Source: JADFRG01 sp964590515 (GTDB taxonomy: Bacteria > Chloroflexota > Anaerolineae > Anaerolineales > E44-bin32). From it: a DNA stretch of 30,856 nt. The translations under genes and the position numbers were made by a program. Under the pieces are notes generated by a model. That model had not been told where the DNA came from. It made no database searches and saw nothing but the letters and a program-made list of their open reading frames with translations. Below are positions 7,695 to 15,870 of the stretch, piece after piece (the first letter of the stretch is position 1; the number at the start of each line of letters is the position of its first letter). The stretch is from the NCBI GenBank assembly GCA_964590515.1, contig CAZPZD010000031.1, positions 1 to 30,856 of the forward strand, written 5' to 3'.

Positions 7695-8681
7695 GTGCCA
7701 TCCAGCGAAACTGAGAGCCAGGCGTGGTCATGTAAGGGGGTCAGCCTTGCATCTACTGCCAGATTGGACACTCGACTCGCTCGCTGGCTCGCGCTTACAG
7801 CATTCGCCGTCCTCATCGCCGGGTGGTTCGCGGCGGCGTTGCACCTGACCGGAGCTTCCGCCGGGCAGCCTGGTTTTCCCTTCAATCTACGTTCTAACCT
7901 AGCGGCAGACTACGGGGCCGATCCGGGGGCGGGTCGGATCACTTCGCTTCGGATCTCGATCATCACGGATCTATTGAAAGATCTTGGGTTTGGCGGAGAC
8001 GATTCTGGGCTGCTGGAAGGGCTGGACTCCCCCGTGCCGACCGCCACCGCCCGGAATTTCGAGGGGGATCCGCCTTTCACGGCGACCGTGACACCCAGCC
8101 CGACTCCGACTATCACGCCGCTACCGACTTCGACCTCAACTCCAAAGCCTCCTACAAAGACCCCCAAGCCGACCGATACCGAGGTCCCAGAGCCAACTGA
8201 ACTGCCGGACGACAGCATTGCGCCGAGCATCTCAGGAGGCTCATTCCTCCCTACATTCGGCACCCCGCTACCGGACTGCGACGGTAACGATATCGCGGTT
8301 ACCGGGCTGCGAGTGGAGGATCCGGCGCCGTCGAGCGGCATCAAGTGGCTCCAATTGAAGTACAAGATCCTTGGGCCCGGCTCGAAGGACTATCAGTTCT
8401 CTGGCGACATCGGTCCGCCGATCATAGGTGGCTGGACGGCCGGAGAAGGCTCGACCTGGGATGCCTACTACAAGGGCACCCTCACGATCAATTTCTCGGA
8501 CGGGTACGCATTCACGGCCGGTGGCAAGCTGTTCTTCCGGCCATCGCTCAGTGGGCCCTCCGCAGCGCTGACCGCCGACCCATTTACCGTCGAAGTGTGG
8601 TCCATCGCTCAAGACAACGCCGGCAATCAGAGCTATGTGCTGCACGGAACTTACACGTTGGCTGGCTCTTGTGGCGGTTAG
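7695..8681 (+). CDS. Membrane-anchored surface protein with P/T stalk, paralogue 1
   Basis: No named family recognised. The 328-residue protein has a short N-terminal tail, one transmembrane helix (about 30-52), a segment with LRSNLAADYGADP (about 65-77) and an amphipathic stretch (ITSLRISIITDLLKDL), a Pro/Thr/Ser-rich stalk (about 112-172), and a C-terminal globular beta-rich region (about 190-328) that looks Ig-like and contains two Cys (DCDGND and the terminal SCGG). The next gene repeats the same plan, including the ADYGADP motif. GTG 7695 is taken as start but is uncertain; TTG in frame near residue 24 would leave just the membrane anchor. It probably projects from the membrane. It lies 24 bp after the cyclase gene and is likely co-transcribed with it. 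Confidence 0.8.
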   Translation: MPSSETESQAWSCKGVSLASTARLDTRLARWLALTAFAVLIAGWFAAALHLTGASAGQPGFPFNLRSNLAADYGADPGAGRITSLRISIITDLLKDLGFGGDDSGLLEGLDSPVPTATARNFEGDPPFTATVTPSPTPTITPLPTSTSTPKPPTKTPKPTDTEVPEPTELPDDSIAPSISGGSFLPTFGTPLPDCDGNDIAVTGLRVEDPAPSSGIKWLQLKYKILGPGSKDYQFSGDIGPPIIGGWTAGEGSTWDAYYKGTLTINFSDGYAFTAGGKLFFRPSLSGPSAALTADPFTVEVWSIAQDNAGNQSYVLHGTYTLAGSCGG

Positions 8682-8714
8682 AATGATTCCAATGCACGAA
8701 GGAACCCGGTAAGG

Positions 8715-9907
8715 TTGGCTACTAACTCGGAGCGGCGCACCCCGTTCGACCTGCGGACTACAATCCCGCTGGCCAAAGCGACTCTGGTCAGCCTGGCCCG
8801 CAAGCCGAAGCGAAGCTGGTTGGTCCCCTTCCTCACCCTAATCACCGGTATCANNNNNNNNNNNNNNNNNNNNNNNNNNNNNNNNNNNNNNNNNNNNNNN
8901 NNNNNNNNNNNNNNNNNNNNNNNNNNNNNNNNNNNNNNNNNNNNNNNNNNNNNCGCAAGCCGAAGCGAAGCTGGTTGGTCCCCTTCCTCACCCTAATCAC
9001 CGGTATCACCTTTGCAACACTGATGCTGGAGCTGATGTTCTCGCCGGGCCCGTTCAGCGCGCTGGCTTTTGAGGGCGAACTGCGTTCGAAGCTGTTCGCT
9101 GACTACGGAGCCGATCCGCTCGGGGCGAAGATCCACGAGCTGCGGCTGACGATTATGGATGAGGTGCTGGGCGGAGGCAGCGATCAGGATTCCAGGTCAT
9201 CGTCCGGAGCTTCCAAACTTAGCGACCCCGTTCCGACCGCCACTCCGGCCGAGCAATCTGAGGCGACAGCGACGAGCGAGACGCTCGCCACGGTCGAGCC
9301 CACCGCAATAGGGCCCGCTGCCACGAGCACTGTGTTGGCCGCGCCCACCGCGACCGCGAGCAGCACGCCGATCCCGACACCGGTCCCGCCGACCCCTGTG
9401 GTGTCCCTCTGCAGCAAGCTCTCGATCATTAGTTTTTCAATCGACGGCAGTGACAAGCTGAAAGCCAGCGTTCGCAATGATGCTTCGGTCAAAGCCTTCC
9501 TCACCGACACGATCCTCGAATGGCCCAATGTTCCGCCGCCAGCCTATGTGGATTGGTTTGAGTTCGATGGCAACCGGTACTATGACGGGGATGATTACAA
9601 TTCTCCGACGAGCAAGACCGGGACTAGCCGGCAGCTGAGTGCAGGGAAGACTCGGACCTGGGAGGCAGATTGGGATGACGAGCCCGCGGAAGGAATCTAC
9701 GGTAGTTTTGGTCTGACCCTGATCTTCAATTTCCCCGGGCAGGGATCCTGTACGCTGAGCAGCAGCACGTTCAAGGATCCTCCCGCTACCCCGGGCCCGA
9801 GCCCAACGCTGCTTCCGCCGACGGAAACTGCACCCGCACCGACGGCTACTCCGTTGCCGACAGAAAATCCAGCGGCTACCCCGACCGCGACCCCGCTCCC
9901 CGGGTAA
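8715..9907 (+). CDS. Membrane-anchored surface protein with P/T stalk, paralogue 2 (interrupted by assembly gap)
   Basis: The reading frame is split by 100 Ns and a duplicated 55 bp. Joining 8715-8853 to 9009-9907 restores one uninterrupted frame of 345 residues. The TTG start at 8715 has GAAGGA 11 nt upstream. Seen after joining: basic N-terminal tail, one transmembrane helix (WLVPFLTLITGI onward), the LRSKLFADYGADP motif shared with the preceding gene, an amphipathic stretch (IHELRLTIMDEVL), a P/T/A-rich linker, a Cys-containing globular domain (from LCSKLSIISFSIDG), and a second P/T-rich tail to the C-terminus. No sorting signal or C-terminal helix follows the tail. Function unknown. Its 3' end overlaps the convergent VIT/VWA gene by 32 bp. 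Confidence 0.82.
8799..9008. repeat. Exact 55-bp direct duplication flanking the N gap (assembly artefact)
   Basis: Bases 8799-8853 and 8954-9008 are identical over 55 bp, and nothing but Ns lies between them. Collapsing the two copies restores the coding frame of the surface-protein gene. This is the signature of two contigs sharing an unmerged k-mer-length end, not of a biological repeat. Confidence 0.92.
8854..8953. other. Scaffold gap of 100 Ns
   Basis: Exactly 100 Ns, a placeholder length used by scaffolding software. The flanking overlap suggests that the true gap is zero or negative in size. Confidence 0.97.
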
Positions 9908-12206
9908 CACGCCGAAAAGGCAGAAAGCCGAGCCCGAGCAGCCCGGCCAAGCACGGCACCCCGGCCGGCCGATCGGGCCGATCACCAGGGTCGATTTCAG
10001 CGGGCGGAACCGATTCTTGCCGGGACTGCTCCGCCGGCAGCTCTAGCGGATCTCCGTGGGCACTCGAGTCGACCACCTCATAGGCCACTCCGTCGAGGAC
10101 AACAATCACCCGGGGTCCGAGCGCCAGCGCGGCCCCCAGTTCTGAGCGGGAATCCGCAAGCTGGAAGTAGTCCTCAGACAGGAAGGGGACCTGGATGGTC
10201 TCGTCCTGCTGGGGATCGAACCCGGTGTCGATCCACACCCCGTCCACCAGTTTGAAGGTCCGGGTCCCGACCACTTTTACGACATCGTAGTCGGGCGCAA
10301 ATGCGATGTCCGACCGCAGGATCTGGCCCTCTTCCGCAGCTCGCTGCACGGCTGCTTCGCCGGAGACGGCGGTCGGGGTGCCCATCAAATCAGAGAACGC
10401 GCGGGCGGCCAGGTCTTCCTGAGCTTCGGCGCCGAACGCCTGGGGTTCGGTCACCAGGTAGGACGTGTAGGGAGTGACGATCCCGTAGCGGATACTGAGC
10501 CGCACGATCTGATCCACCAGCTCCTCATTGGGTCCTCCCAGCCGAATCTGGCTGAGCAGCGCGCCGATCTTGCGGGTGGCCCAAAGGCGGGGAAGAAACT
10601 CCGGCCCGCCGGAAGAACGCAGCTGCTGGCCCTCGTAGCGGAAGGCCTGGGTCTCTCCGTTCACTTCACCGGTCAGCCGGATCGTGAGGTTGCCGGAATC
10701 TCGATAGCGGCCCACCAGCACTAGCTGCCCGCCGGCAAAAAGATCGGGAAGGGGATCGGGATACAGATCGAAGACGACTGAGTCTCCGAAGTCGAGTTGA
10801 AGATTGGTCAGGACCGGGGTGCTGACCTTCTCATAAAAGGTCGAGACGGCTTCGTCGATCGGCTGCCCGGGACTCACGTAGCTGGCTGTCCCATGGTGTT
10901 CGTTGGCCAGCGAATCAATCAGGAACGTGTCGACGTCGAACCCCACGCCGAAGGTAAACAGGCGCAGGTTGGAGGGAGCCACTTCCCGGAGGTTGTCGAG
11001 GATCTGTTCGGCTTCGGTTACCCCTTCGGTCGGGAGTCCATCGGTCAGGAAGATCACGAAGGTCGGGCGTTCGCGGTCGGCTTGGGCCACGGCCTCCAGC
11101 AGGGCTCGATTGATGTCGGTCGAGCCACCTGCGGACAGGCGCTCTACCCAGCGTCTGGCATCGACAGCCTCGTCGGCCGATCGGAGCCCGCCGGCGTAGG
11201 ACTCGGTGCCGGTACTGAAGGCGATGATATTGAACCGGTCGCCGGGATTGAGGTGGTCGAGCACGAAGGTCAGCGCCTGCTGAGCCTGGCGAAACTTCTC
11301 GCCCTCCATGCTTCCGCTCTGGTCGAGCACCAGGATCAGGTCCTTGTCCACCCGCCGATCCGGATCGGCCTGGACGCTGGGTGCGACCAACAGCAGGAAG
11401 GTTCCATCCGGGTCGTCCGACTCCGGATCGCGGAAGCTGAGCAGGTTGAGCCCGATTTCGTCCTGGGCGACACTGTAGAAGAGCTCGAAATCGCGATCGG
11501 GCGTGACGTCCGCCGCTTCGTATCCAACCCGGAATTCGAAGTCGTCTGAGCGATCGATGTCCACCTCGTGGGAGGGGGAGTAAATGGCCCGAACCGGGTC
11601 GGCAGAATCCACCTGCACGGCGATGCTGACCTGCTCGAGCGGCTGGGCCGAGAACTTCTCGGTATTGAGCGGATAGCGATAGCCGATCAGGCCGTGATCG
11701 GCCTCCAGGACCTGGGTGTACTCCAACTCGATCCGCCGGCTCTCTCCCGGTTCAATCGGAAAGATCGAAGCCTGGACCGCGCCCCGGTCGACGTACTCCA
11801 GCAGCGCCGGATCCTGCAGCTTGCGGACGATTTCCTGGTAGATCTCCCGGGCCTGCTCCCGGTCCAGCACTGTGCCTTCGACCGGCTCCCCATCGATCCA
11901 GAGGGTGAAACTGGAGACCGCCGCGCCCGCCGGAAGAGGAAAGATGTAAGTCCCCTCTACGGTCCAGTCGTTGTCATTGCGGAATGCCTGATCGACATGG
12001 GTCACGGCGACCTGGTCCTTGATTCGGACCTGGACCCGATGGTATTCGATGGCCAGCTGGGCCATCGGGATGGGCATCGGACAGGGTCCGAATTCGCAAA
12101 TCGGCGGCTCTGGGACGACGATACCGTCCGCATAGGCGGGGCTCGCCAGCAGACCAACCAGCACGGCCAACAATGCAGCAAACGGAAGGGGTTTGTGCGA
12201 TTTCAT
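9876..12206 (-). CDS. Secreted VIT and von Willebrand factor A domain protein
   Basis: A 776-residue protein. Seen: a signal peptide (1-26, cleavage after AYA), a VIT domain (about 48-170, with AFRNDNDWTVEGTYIFPLP), and a VWA domain (about 288-465) with an intact MIDAS site: D295-Q-S297-G-S299, T363 and D389 (FLTDGLPTEG). A long C-terminal region follows, and the end holds a Pro-rich stretch, PCLAGLLGLGFLPF and two Arg, resembling a membrane or sorting tail. Known: VIT-VWA proteins are exported and bind ligands through a metal ion; in some bacteria they are sortase targets. A Shine-Dalgarno (GAGGAG, 7 nt spacing) supports ATG 12206. It is convergent with the stalk-protein gene (32-bp overlap) and divergent from prfA. 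Confidence 0.92.
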   Translation of the reverse strand: MKSHKPLPFAALLAVLVGLLASPAYADGIVVPEPPICEFGPCPMPIPMAQLAIEYHRVQVRIKDQVAVTHVDQAFRNDNDWTVEGTYIFPLPAGAAVSSFTLWIDGEPVEGTVLDREQAREIYQEIVRKLQDPALLEYVDRGAVQASIFPIEPGESRRIELEYTQVLEADHGLIGYRYPLNTEKFSAQPLEQVSIAVQVDSADPVRAIYSPSHEVDIDRSDDFEFRVGYEAADVTPDRDFELFYSVAQDEIGLNLLSFRDPESDDPDGTFLLLVAPSVQADPDRRVDKDLILVLDQSGSMEGEKFRQAQQALTFVLDHLNPGDRFNIIAFSTGTESYAGGLRSADEAVDARRWVERLSAGGSTDINRALLEAVAQADRERPTFVIFLTDGLPTEGVTEAEQILDNLREVAPSNLRLFTFGVGFDVDTFLIDSLANEHHGTASYVSPGQPIDEAVSTFYEKVSTPVLTNLQLDFGDSVVFDLYPDPLPDLFAGGQLVLVGRYRDSGNLTIRLTGEVNGETQAFRYEGQQLRSSGGPEFLPRLWATRKIGALLSQIRLGGPNEELVDQIVRLSIRYGIVTPYTSYLVTEPQAFGAEAQEDLAARAFSDLMGTPTAVSGEAAVQRAAEEGQILRSDIAFAPDYDVVKVVGTRTFKLVDGVWIDTGFDPQQDETIQVPFLSEDYFQLADSRSELGAALALGPRVIVVLDGVAYEVVDSSAHGDPLELPAEQSRQESVPPAEIDPGDRPDRPAGVPCLAGLLGLGFLPFRRVTRGAGSRSG

Positions 12207-12321
12207 GGGACGTCTCCTCGGGTGGACGAACTTGCTCTAAGGACGTCCGGGGCCCCGGTCGAGTTCCCCATCCGTCGAAATCGCGGACGATGCGCTGCGC
12301 CGAGCTTCGAAGGCTTCGGGG

Positions 12322-12327
12322 TATAAT
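12322..12327 (+). promoter_or_regulatory. -10 element of prfA
   Basis: Perfect TATAAT in the context GGGGTATAAT, 48 nt before the prfA ATG. No clear -35 is visible. Transcription would begin near 12334, a few bases before a perfect stem-loop. Confidence 0.6.
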
Positions 12328-12337
12328 CTCGCCAGAC

Positions 12338-12358
12338 CTCCCACCGCACCTGTGGGAG
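12338..12358 (+). other. 5'-terminal stem-loop of the prfA leader
   Basis: CTCCCAC (12338-12344) and GTGGGAG (12352-12358) form a perfect 7-bp stem with a 7-nt loop, followed by TTTCTTGT. It would sit about 5 nt from the predicted mRNA start. It could stabilise the 5' end or act as a weak attenuator. Confidence 0.5.
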
Positions 12359-12375
12359 TTTCTTGTGTCTAAGGC

Positions 12376-13437
12376 ATGCTAAAGAAACTGGCGAACCTGG
12401 AAGAGCGTTTCCAGGCCCTGGAACAGCAAATGGTGGAGGCCGGCAGCGACTACCAGCGGCTGGCCGGGCTAGGCCGCGAGCGGGCAGAGCTTGAGCCCAT
12501 GGTGACGGCCTTCCGCGAATACCGCGACCTGAGCGATCGGCTAACCCAGGCCCAGAGCTTTGGTGAAGGCGAGGACCTCGAGCTGCGGGAGCTGGCGCTG
12601 CAGGAGGTCAAGGAGCTCCAGCCCCGGCTCGATGGCTTGGAGAGCCGGCTGAAGGAAATGCTGATCCCGCGCGATCCACGCGATCGGCGGGACGTGATCG
12701 TGGAAATCCGGGCCGGCACCGGTGGCGACGAGGCCGGGCTGTTCGCCGCCGATCTGCTGCGGATGTACCTGCGCTATGCGGAACGGCTGGGGTGGAAGGC
12801 CGAAGTGCTGTCGCAGAGCGACACCGGGGTTGGAGGGGTGAAAGAGGTCGTCTTTCAGATCAAAGGATCCGGGGCTTTTTCGAAGCTGAAGTTCGAAGTG
12901 GGTGTTCACCGCGTCCAGCGAGTCCCAGCGACCGAATCCCAGGGCCGAATCCACACCTCGACCGCCACCGTGGCGGTGCTGGCCGAAGCGGAGGAAGTTG
13001 AAATTGAACTCCCGGATAAAGATCTGGAGATCGAGACCTATCGCTCGGGCGGTGCGGGTGGACAGAACGTGCAGAAGAACGAGACTGCGGTCCGCATCAC
13101 GCATCTCCCGACCGGAACCGTCGCTCAGTGCCAGGACGAGCGCTCCCAGCTGCAGAACAAGCAGCGGGCGCTGCGGATCTTACGGGCCCGGCTCTACGAG
13201 CTGAAGATCCGGGAGCAGCAGGCCGCCCAGGACGCCACCCGGCGAGCCCAGGTTGGCAGCGCGGAACGCTCCGAAAAGATCCGCACCTACAACTTTCCCC
13301 AATCGCGAATCACCGACCATCGGATTGGCTACACCTCCCATAACCTGGCGGGCATGTTGAATGGCGATCTCGAAGACTTGATCGAGCAGCTCGCTTCGCA
13401 CGAGGCGGCTGATCGATTGGAGGCCGTCGAGGCCTGA
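12376..13437 (+). CDS. prfA: Peptide chain release factor 1
   Basis: A 353-residue class I release factor, close to the normal RF1 length of about 360. Seen: the stop-codon-recognition PxT motif as P184-A-T186, followed by ESQGRIHTS, which separates RF1 from RF2 (SPF), and the peptidyl-hydrolysis GGQ motif (G228-G229-Q230 in GAGGQNVQKNETAVRITH). RF1 reads UAA and UAG and releases the finished protein at the ribosome. First gene of a prfA-prmC-tsaC cluster, an order common in bacteria. It has its own TATAAT element and a leader hairpin. The ATG at 12376 has TAAGG just upstream, with short spacing. Confidence 0.97.
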   Translation: MLKKLANLEERFQALEQQMVEAGSDYQRLAGLGRERAELEPMVTAFREYRDLSDRLTQAQSFGEGEDLELRELALQEVKELQPRLDGLESRLKEMLIPRDPRDRRDVIVEIRAGTGGDEAGLFAADLLRMYLRYAERLGWKAEVLSQSDTGVGGVKEVVFQIKGSGAFSKLKFEVGVHRVQRVPATESQGRIHTSTATVAVLAEAEEVEIELPDKDLEIETYRSGGAGGQNVQKNETAVRITHLPTGTVAQCQDERSQLQNKQRALRILRARLYELKIREQQAAQDATRRAQVGSAERSEKIRTYNFPQSRITDHRIGYTSHNLAGMLNGDLEDLIEQLASHEAADRLEAVEA

Positions 13438-13512
13438 GGCCACGGGGCGCGCTCTCGCCCCCGTCGCCGAAGGCGGGTCTGGATCCAGGTGCCGCCAACT
13501 GAGCGAAGCGGT

Positions 13513-14370
13513 ATGCCGGACCACACGATCGGCGCAGTGCTCGAATCCGCACAACGCAGGCTGCAGCACCAGTCCGCCTCTCCCACTCTTGATGCCCAAG
13601 TTCTGCTGGCTGCGACCCTCGCCCGGAGCAGAGCCTGGCTGCTGGCCCATCCGGAGATCGAGCTGAACGATTCGCAGGCCCGCTCGTATGCCGAATCGCT
13701 CGAGCAGGTGCTGGCCGGGACAGCCCTACCGCATGTTCTGGGAGAGTGGGAGTTTTTTGGCCGGCGGTTTCGGCTCAGCCCGGCGGTGCTCATCCCGCGG
13801 CCGGAGACCGAACTGGTCGTGGACAAGGCGCTCGAGCTGGCTAGAGCGATGGACACTTCCCCATCGATCCTGGAGGTTGGGACCGGGAGCGGCTGCATCG
13901 CGGTTACCTTGGCCCTGGAGCTTCCGGCAGCCAGAGTCATCGCGACCGACGTACACCGAGGCGCCCTGGGCATTGCCCGGCTCAACGCGCAAGCCTATGG
14001 AGCGACCGATCGGATTCGATTTGTACAGGCCGACCTGTTGGACGGCCTCCTGGGTCGCTTCGATATCGTGTGTGCCAATCTACCTTACGTCAGGACGGCT
14101 GAGCTCGTGGGACTGCTCGGCCGAGAGCCGCGGCTGGCGCTGGACGGCGGTTCCGACGGTCTGCTCCTCATCCGCCGGCTGATCAATGACCTGCCTCGCT
14201 GCCTGCGGCAGGGAGGCGGGGCGGTTCTGGAGATCGATCCGCGCCAGGCCGAGCAGGTCATCAAGCTGGCGCAGGCCAGCCTACTTGGCTCGGCGGTTGA
14301 GGTCTTCCCAGACTTGGCCGGTCAGGATCGGGTGGTGGTGATCCGAGTCGGCGACTCCCATGCAGCTTGA
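13513..14370 (+). CDS. prmC: Release factor glutamine methyltransferase
   Basis: A 285-residue SAM-dependent methyltransferase when started at ATG 13513. An in-frame GTG at 13489 would add eight residues, but family alignment from memory favours the ATG, where the helical N-terminal domain starts. Seen: helical N-terminal domain (1-75), the GExEFxGxxF-like GEWEFFGRRF, IPRPETE, the SAM-binding EVGTGSGCIA (121-130), and the catalytic N-L-P-Y (189-192) in place of the commoner NPPY. Known: PrmC methylates the glutamine of the GGQ motif in release factors, so its position directly after prfA fits. Its stop overlaps the next start by 11 bp, implying translational coupling. Confidence 0.94.
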   Translation: MPDHTIGAVLESAQRRLQHQSASPTLDAQVLLAATLARSRAWLLAHPEIELNDSQARSYAESLEQVLAGTALPHVLGEWEFFGRRFRLSPAVLIPRPETELVVDKALELARAMDTSPSILEVGTGSGCIAVTLALELPAARVIATDVHRGALGIARLNAQAYGATDRIRFVQADLLDGLLGRFDIVCANLPYVRTAELVGLLGREPRLALDGGSDGLLLIRRLINDLPRCLRQGGGAVLEIDPRQAEQVIKLAQASLLGSAVEVFPDLAGQDRVVVIRVGDSHAA

Positions 14371-14986
14371 AACGAAGATTCTCGCCGCGGCCGATCGGCG
14401 GGCCCTAGAGACTGCCGCTTCAGCGCTGCGCCGCGGTGAGCTGGTCGCCCTGCCCACTGACACGGTGTATGGGCTGGCCGCCAATGTCTGGGATAGAAAA
14501 GCAGTATCCCGGCTCTTTGAAGTGAAGGGTCGCGACCCGCTCAAGTCGGTGGCCGTCCTCCTGGCAGGCTGGGAGTGGCTCCTGGAGGTCGCGGATACCC
14601 CACCCGAAGCTGTTCGGCGGCTGGCGACCCGGTTTTGGCCGGGACCCCTGACCCTGATTGTCAGGCGCCTGTCGACCCTCCCTTCCGAGCTGAGCGCGAC
14701 CGATAGCATCGGCCTGCGAGTCCCGGATCATCCCTTCACGCTCAAGTTGCTTGGGGAGGTCGGGCCGCTGGCGGTCACGTCTGCCAACCGATCGGGGTCC
14801 CCGGATTCTCGCACTGCAGCGGAGGTGTTTGCGGCGCTGTCAGGTCGGATCGAACTGGTTATTGATGGGGGACCGACACCCGGCGGCGTGCCCTCGACCG
14901 TGGTCGACTGCACGGTAGATCCGCCGGAACTTCTCCGGGCTGGTCCGATTTCAATGCAAGAGGTCGAGGCGGCGCTGCAACTTTAG
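14360..14986 (+). CDS. tsaC: L-threonylcarbamoyladenylate synthase (TsaC/YrdC/Sua5 family)
   Basis: A 208-residue YrdC-domain protein, the short TsaC form without the extra Sua5 domain. Seen: LPTDTVYGLAANV, the KGRDP segment, FWPGPLTLI, and SIGLRVPDHP followed by TSANRSG, the classic nucleotide- and threonine-binding motifs. Reaction: threonine, bicarbonate and ATP give threonylcarbamoyl-AMP, the first step of t6A formation at position 37 of ANN-reading tRNAs. It overlaps prmC by 11 bp. It shares a 4-bp overlap of stop codons with the convergent esterase gene (14983-14986). Partner genes tsaE and tsaB occur about 11 kb further on. Confidence 0.95.
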   Translation: MQLETKILAAADRRALETAASALRRGELVALPTDTVYGLAANVWDRKAVSRLFEVKGRDPLKSVAVLLAGWEWLLEVADTPPEAVRRLATRFWPGPLTLIVRRLSTLPSELSATDSIGLRVPDHPFTLKLLGEVGPLAVTSANRSGSPDSRTAAEVFAALSGRIELVIDGGPTPGGVPSTVVDCTVDPPELLRAGPISMQEVEAALQL

Positions 14987-15870
14987 TCCGACCCGGGCCC
15001 AAGGGTCTGCCAGCCCAACACGTACCACTTCAGATACTCCTCCAAGTGCGTGCCCCAGTAGGCCTCGATGTGTTCGCCCGGATAGCTGTTCAAAGAGTAA
15101 GGCACTTCCTGCTCGTCAAGCAATCCGGTCAGCTCGACCAACTTGAATCGCAGCGGGTCGCGCTCTCCTATGTCAATCCAAATGGAGGGAAGGTCCGCGG
15201 GAGCGATCGGCTGGATCCACTCGCGCAGGTCGAATAGGTCGGGGACCAGGACCGCCGGGCTGTGCAGCCCGATCGCGCCGAAGAGTTCGGGATGTTTGAG
15301 CCCGATCCGCAGGGCCCAGCCGCCGCCGCGCGAGATCCCACCGATGGCCCGCTGTGATCGCTCCGGGATGGCCCCGTAGACCTGCTCCACGTGAGGGATC
15401 AAGTGCTCTACGATCGCCAGCTCAAAATCCAACCCGAGCCGTTCCCAAGGCATTACGATGAGGAAAGGCGGCACCAGGCCGGAGGCGATCCAGGCCTGAG
15501 CAAGTTCATCCGCACCCAGGTCATCCCACTCGCTGTCCGTGCGGGCCAGACCGTGAAGCAGGAACAATGCCGGCAGCGAGCCGGCCTGCTCTGCGGCGCA
15601 GGGCGGCACGAACACGCGATACGGAAGGCTGCGCGGCAGTGCCGGATCGATGAGCTCGGATTGGACAACATGGCCACCTTCGCTCAGGCACTGCAGGACC
15701 GGCTCGAGGGTGGCCGAAGGCTGGGGCGAGGGGGTCGGCCTCGGGCTGGGGGAGAGAGTAGGGGAGGGGCTAGGGGCGAAGGTGCTAGTCGGGGAGGGAA
15801 GCGGGCCGGCACAGGCTGCCACCAGCACAATGAGCGCGGCTCCAGTTCGGGAGGGCCATCGGCTAGCCAA
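14983..15870 (-). CDS. Lipoprotein alpha/beta-hydrolase (putative esterase family)
   Basis: With TTG 15870 as start (GAAGG about 5 nt upstream) the protein is 295 residues, opens with a signal peptide and has a lipobox LVAAC (C20), so it is a lipid-anchored envelope protein. A P/S/T-rich linker follows (about 22-52). The hydrolase domain has the oxyanion segment LFLLHGLARTDSEWDD, the nucleophile elbow G-I-S-R-G, an acidic segment IDIGERDP, and a likely catalytic His in GEHIEAYW. It resembles the putative-esterase (EstA/FrsA-like D) family. An upstream ATG at 15939 would overlap pstB by 77 bp and hide the signal peptide. The selected start overlaps the pstB end by 8 bp, linking it to the phosphate operon. 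Substrate unknown. Confidence 0.85.
   Translation of the reverse strand: MASRWPSRTGAALIVLVAACAGPLPSPTSTFAPSPSPTLSPSPRPTPSPQPSATLEPVLQCLSEGGHVVQSELIDPALPRSLPYRVFVPPCAAEQAGSLPALFLLHGLARTDSEWDDLGADELAQAWIASGLVPPFLIVMPWERLGLDFELAIVEHLIPHVEQVYGAIPERSQRAIGGISRGGGWALRIGLKHPELFGAIGLHSPAVLVPDLFDLREWIQPIAPADLPSIWIDIGERDPLRFKLVELTGLLDEQEVPYSLNSYPGEHIEAYWGTHLEEYLKWYVLGWQTLGPGSD

Noticed and set aside
8799..9008. A biological direct repeat or insertion site around the Ns
   Set aside because: The copies are identical, sit exactly at the gap edges and restore the reading frame when collapsed, so an assembly cause is far more likely.
9840..9907. LPTEN near the C-terminus of the second stalk protein as a sortase signal
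   Set aside because: No hydrophobic helix and basic tail follow it; the motif lies in a low-complexity P/T/A tail.
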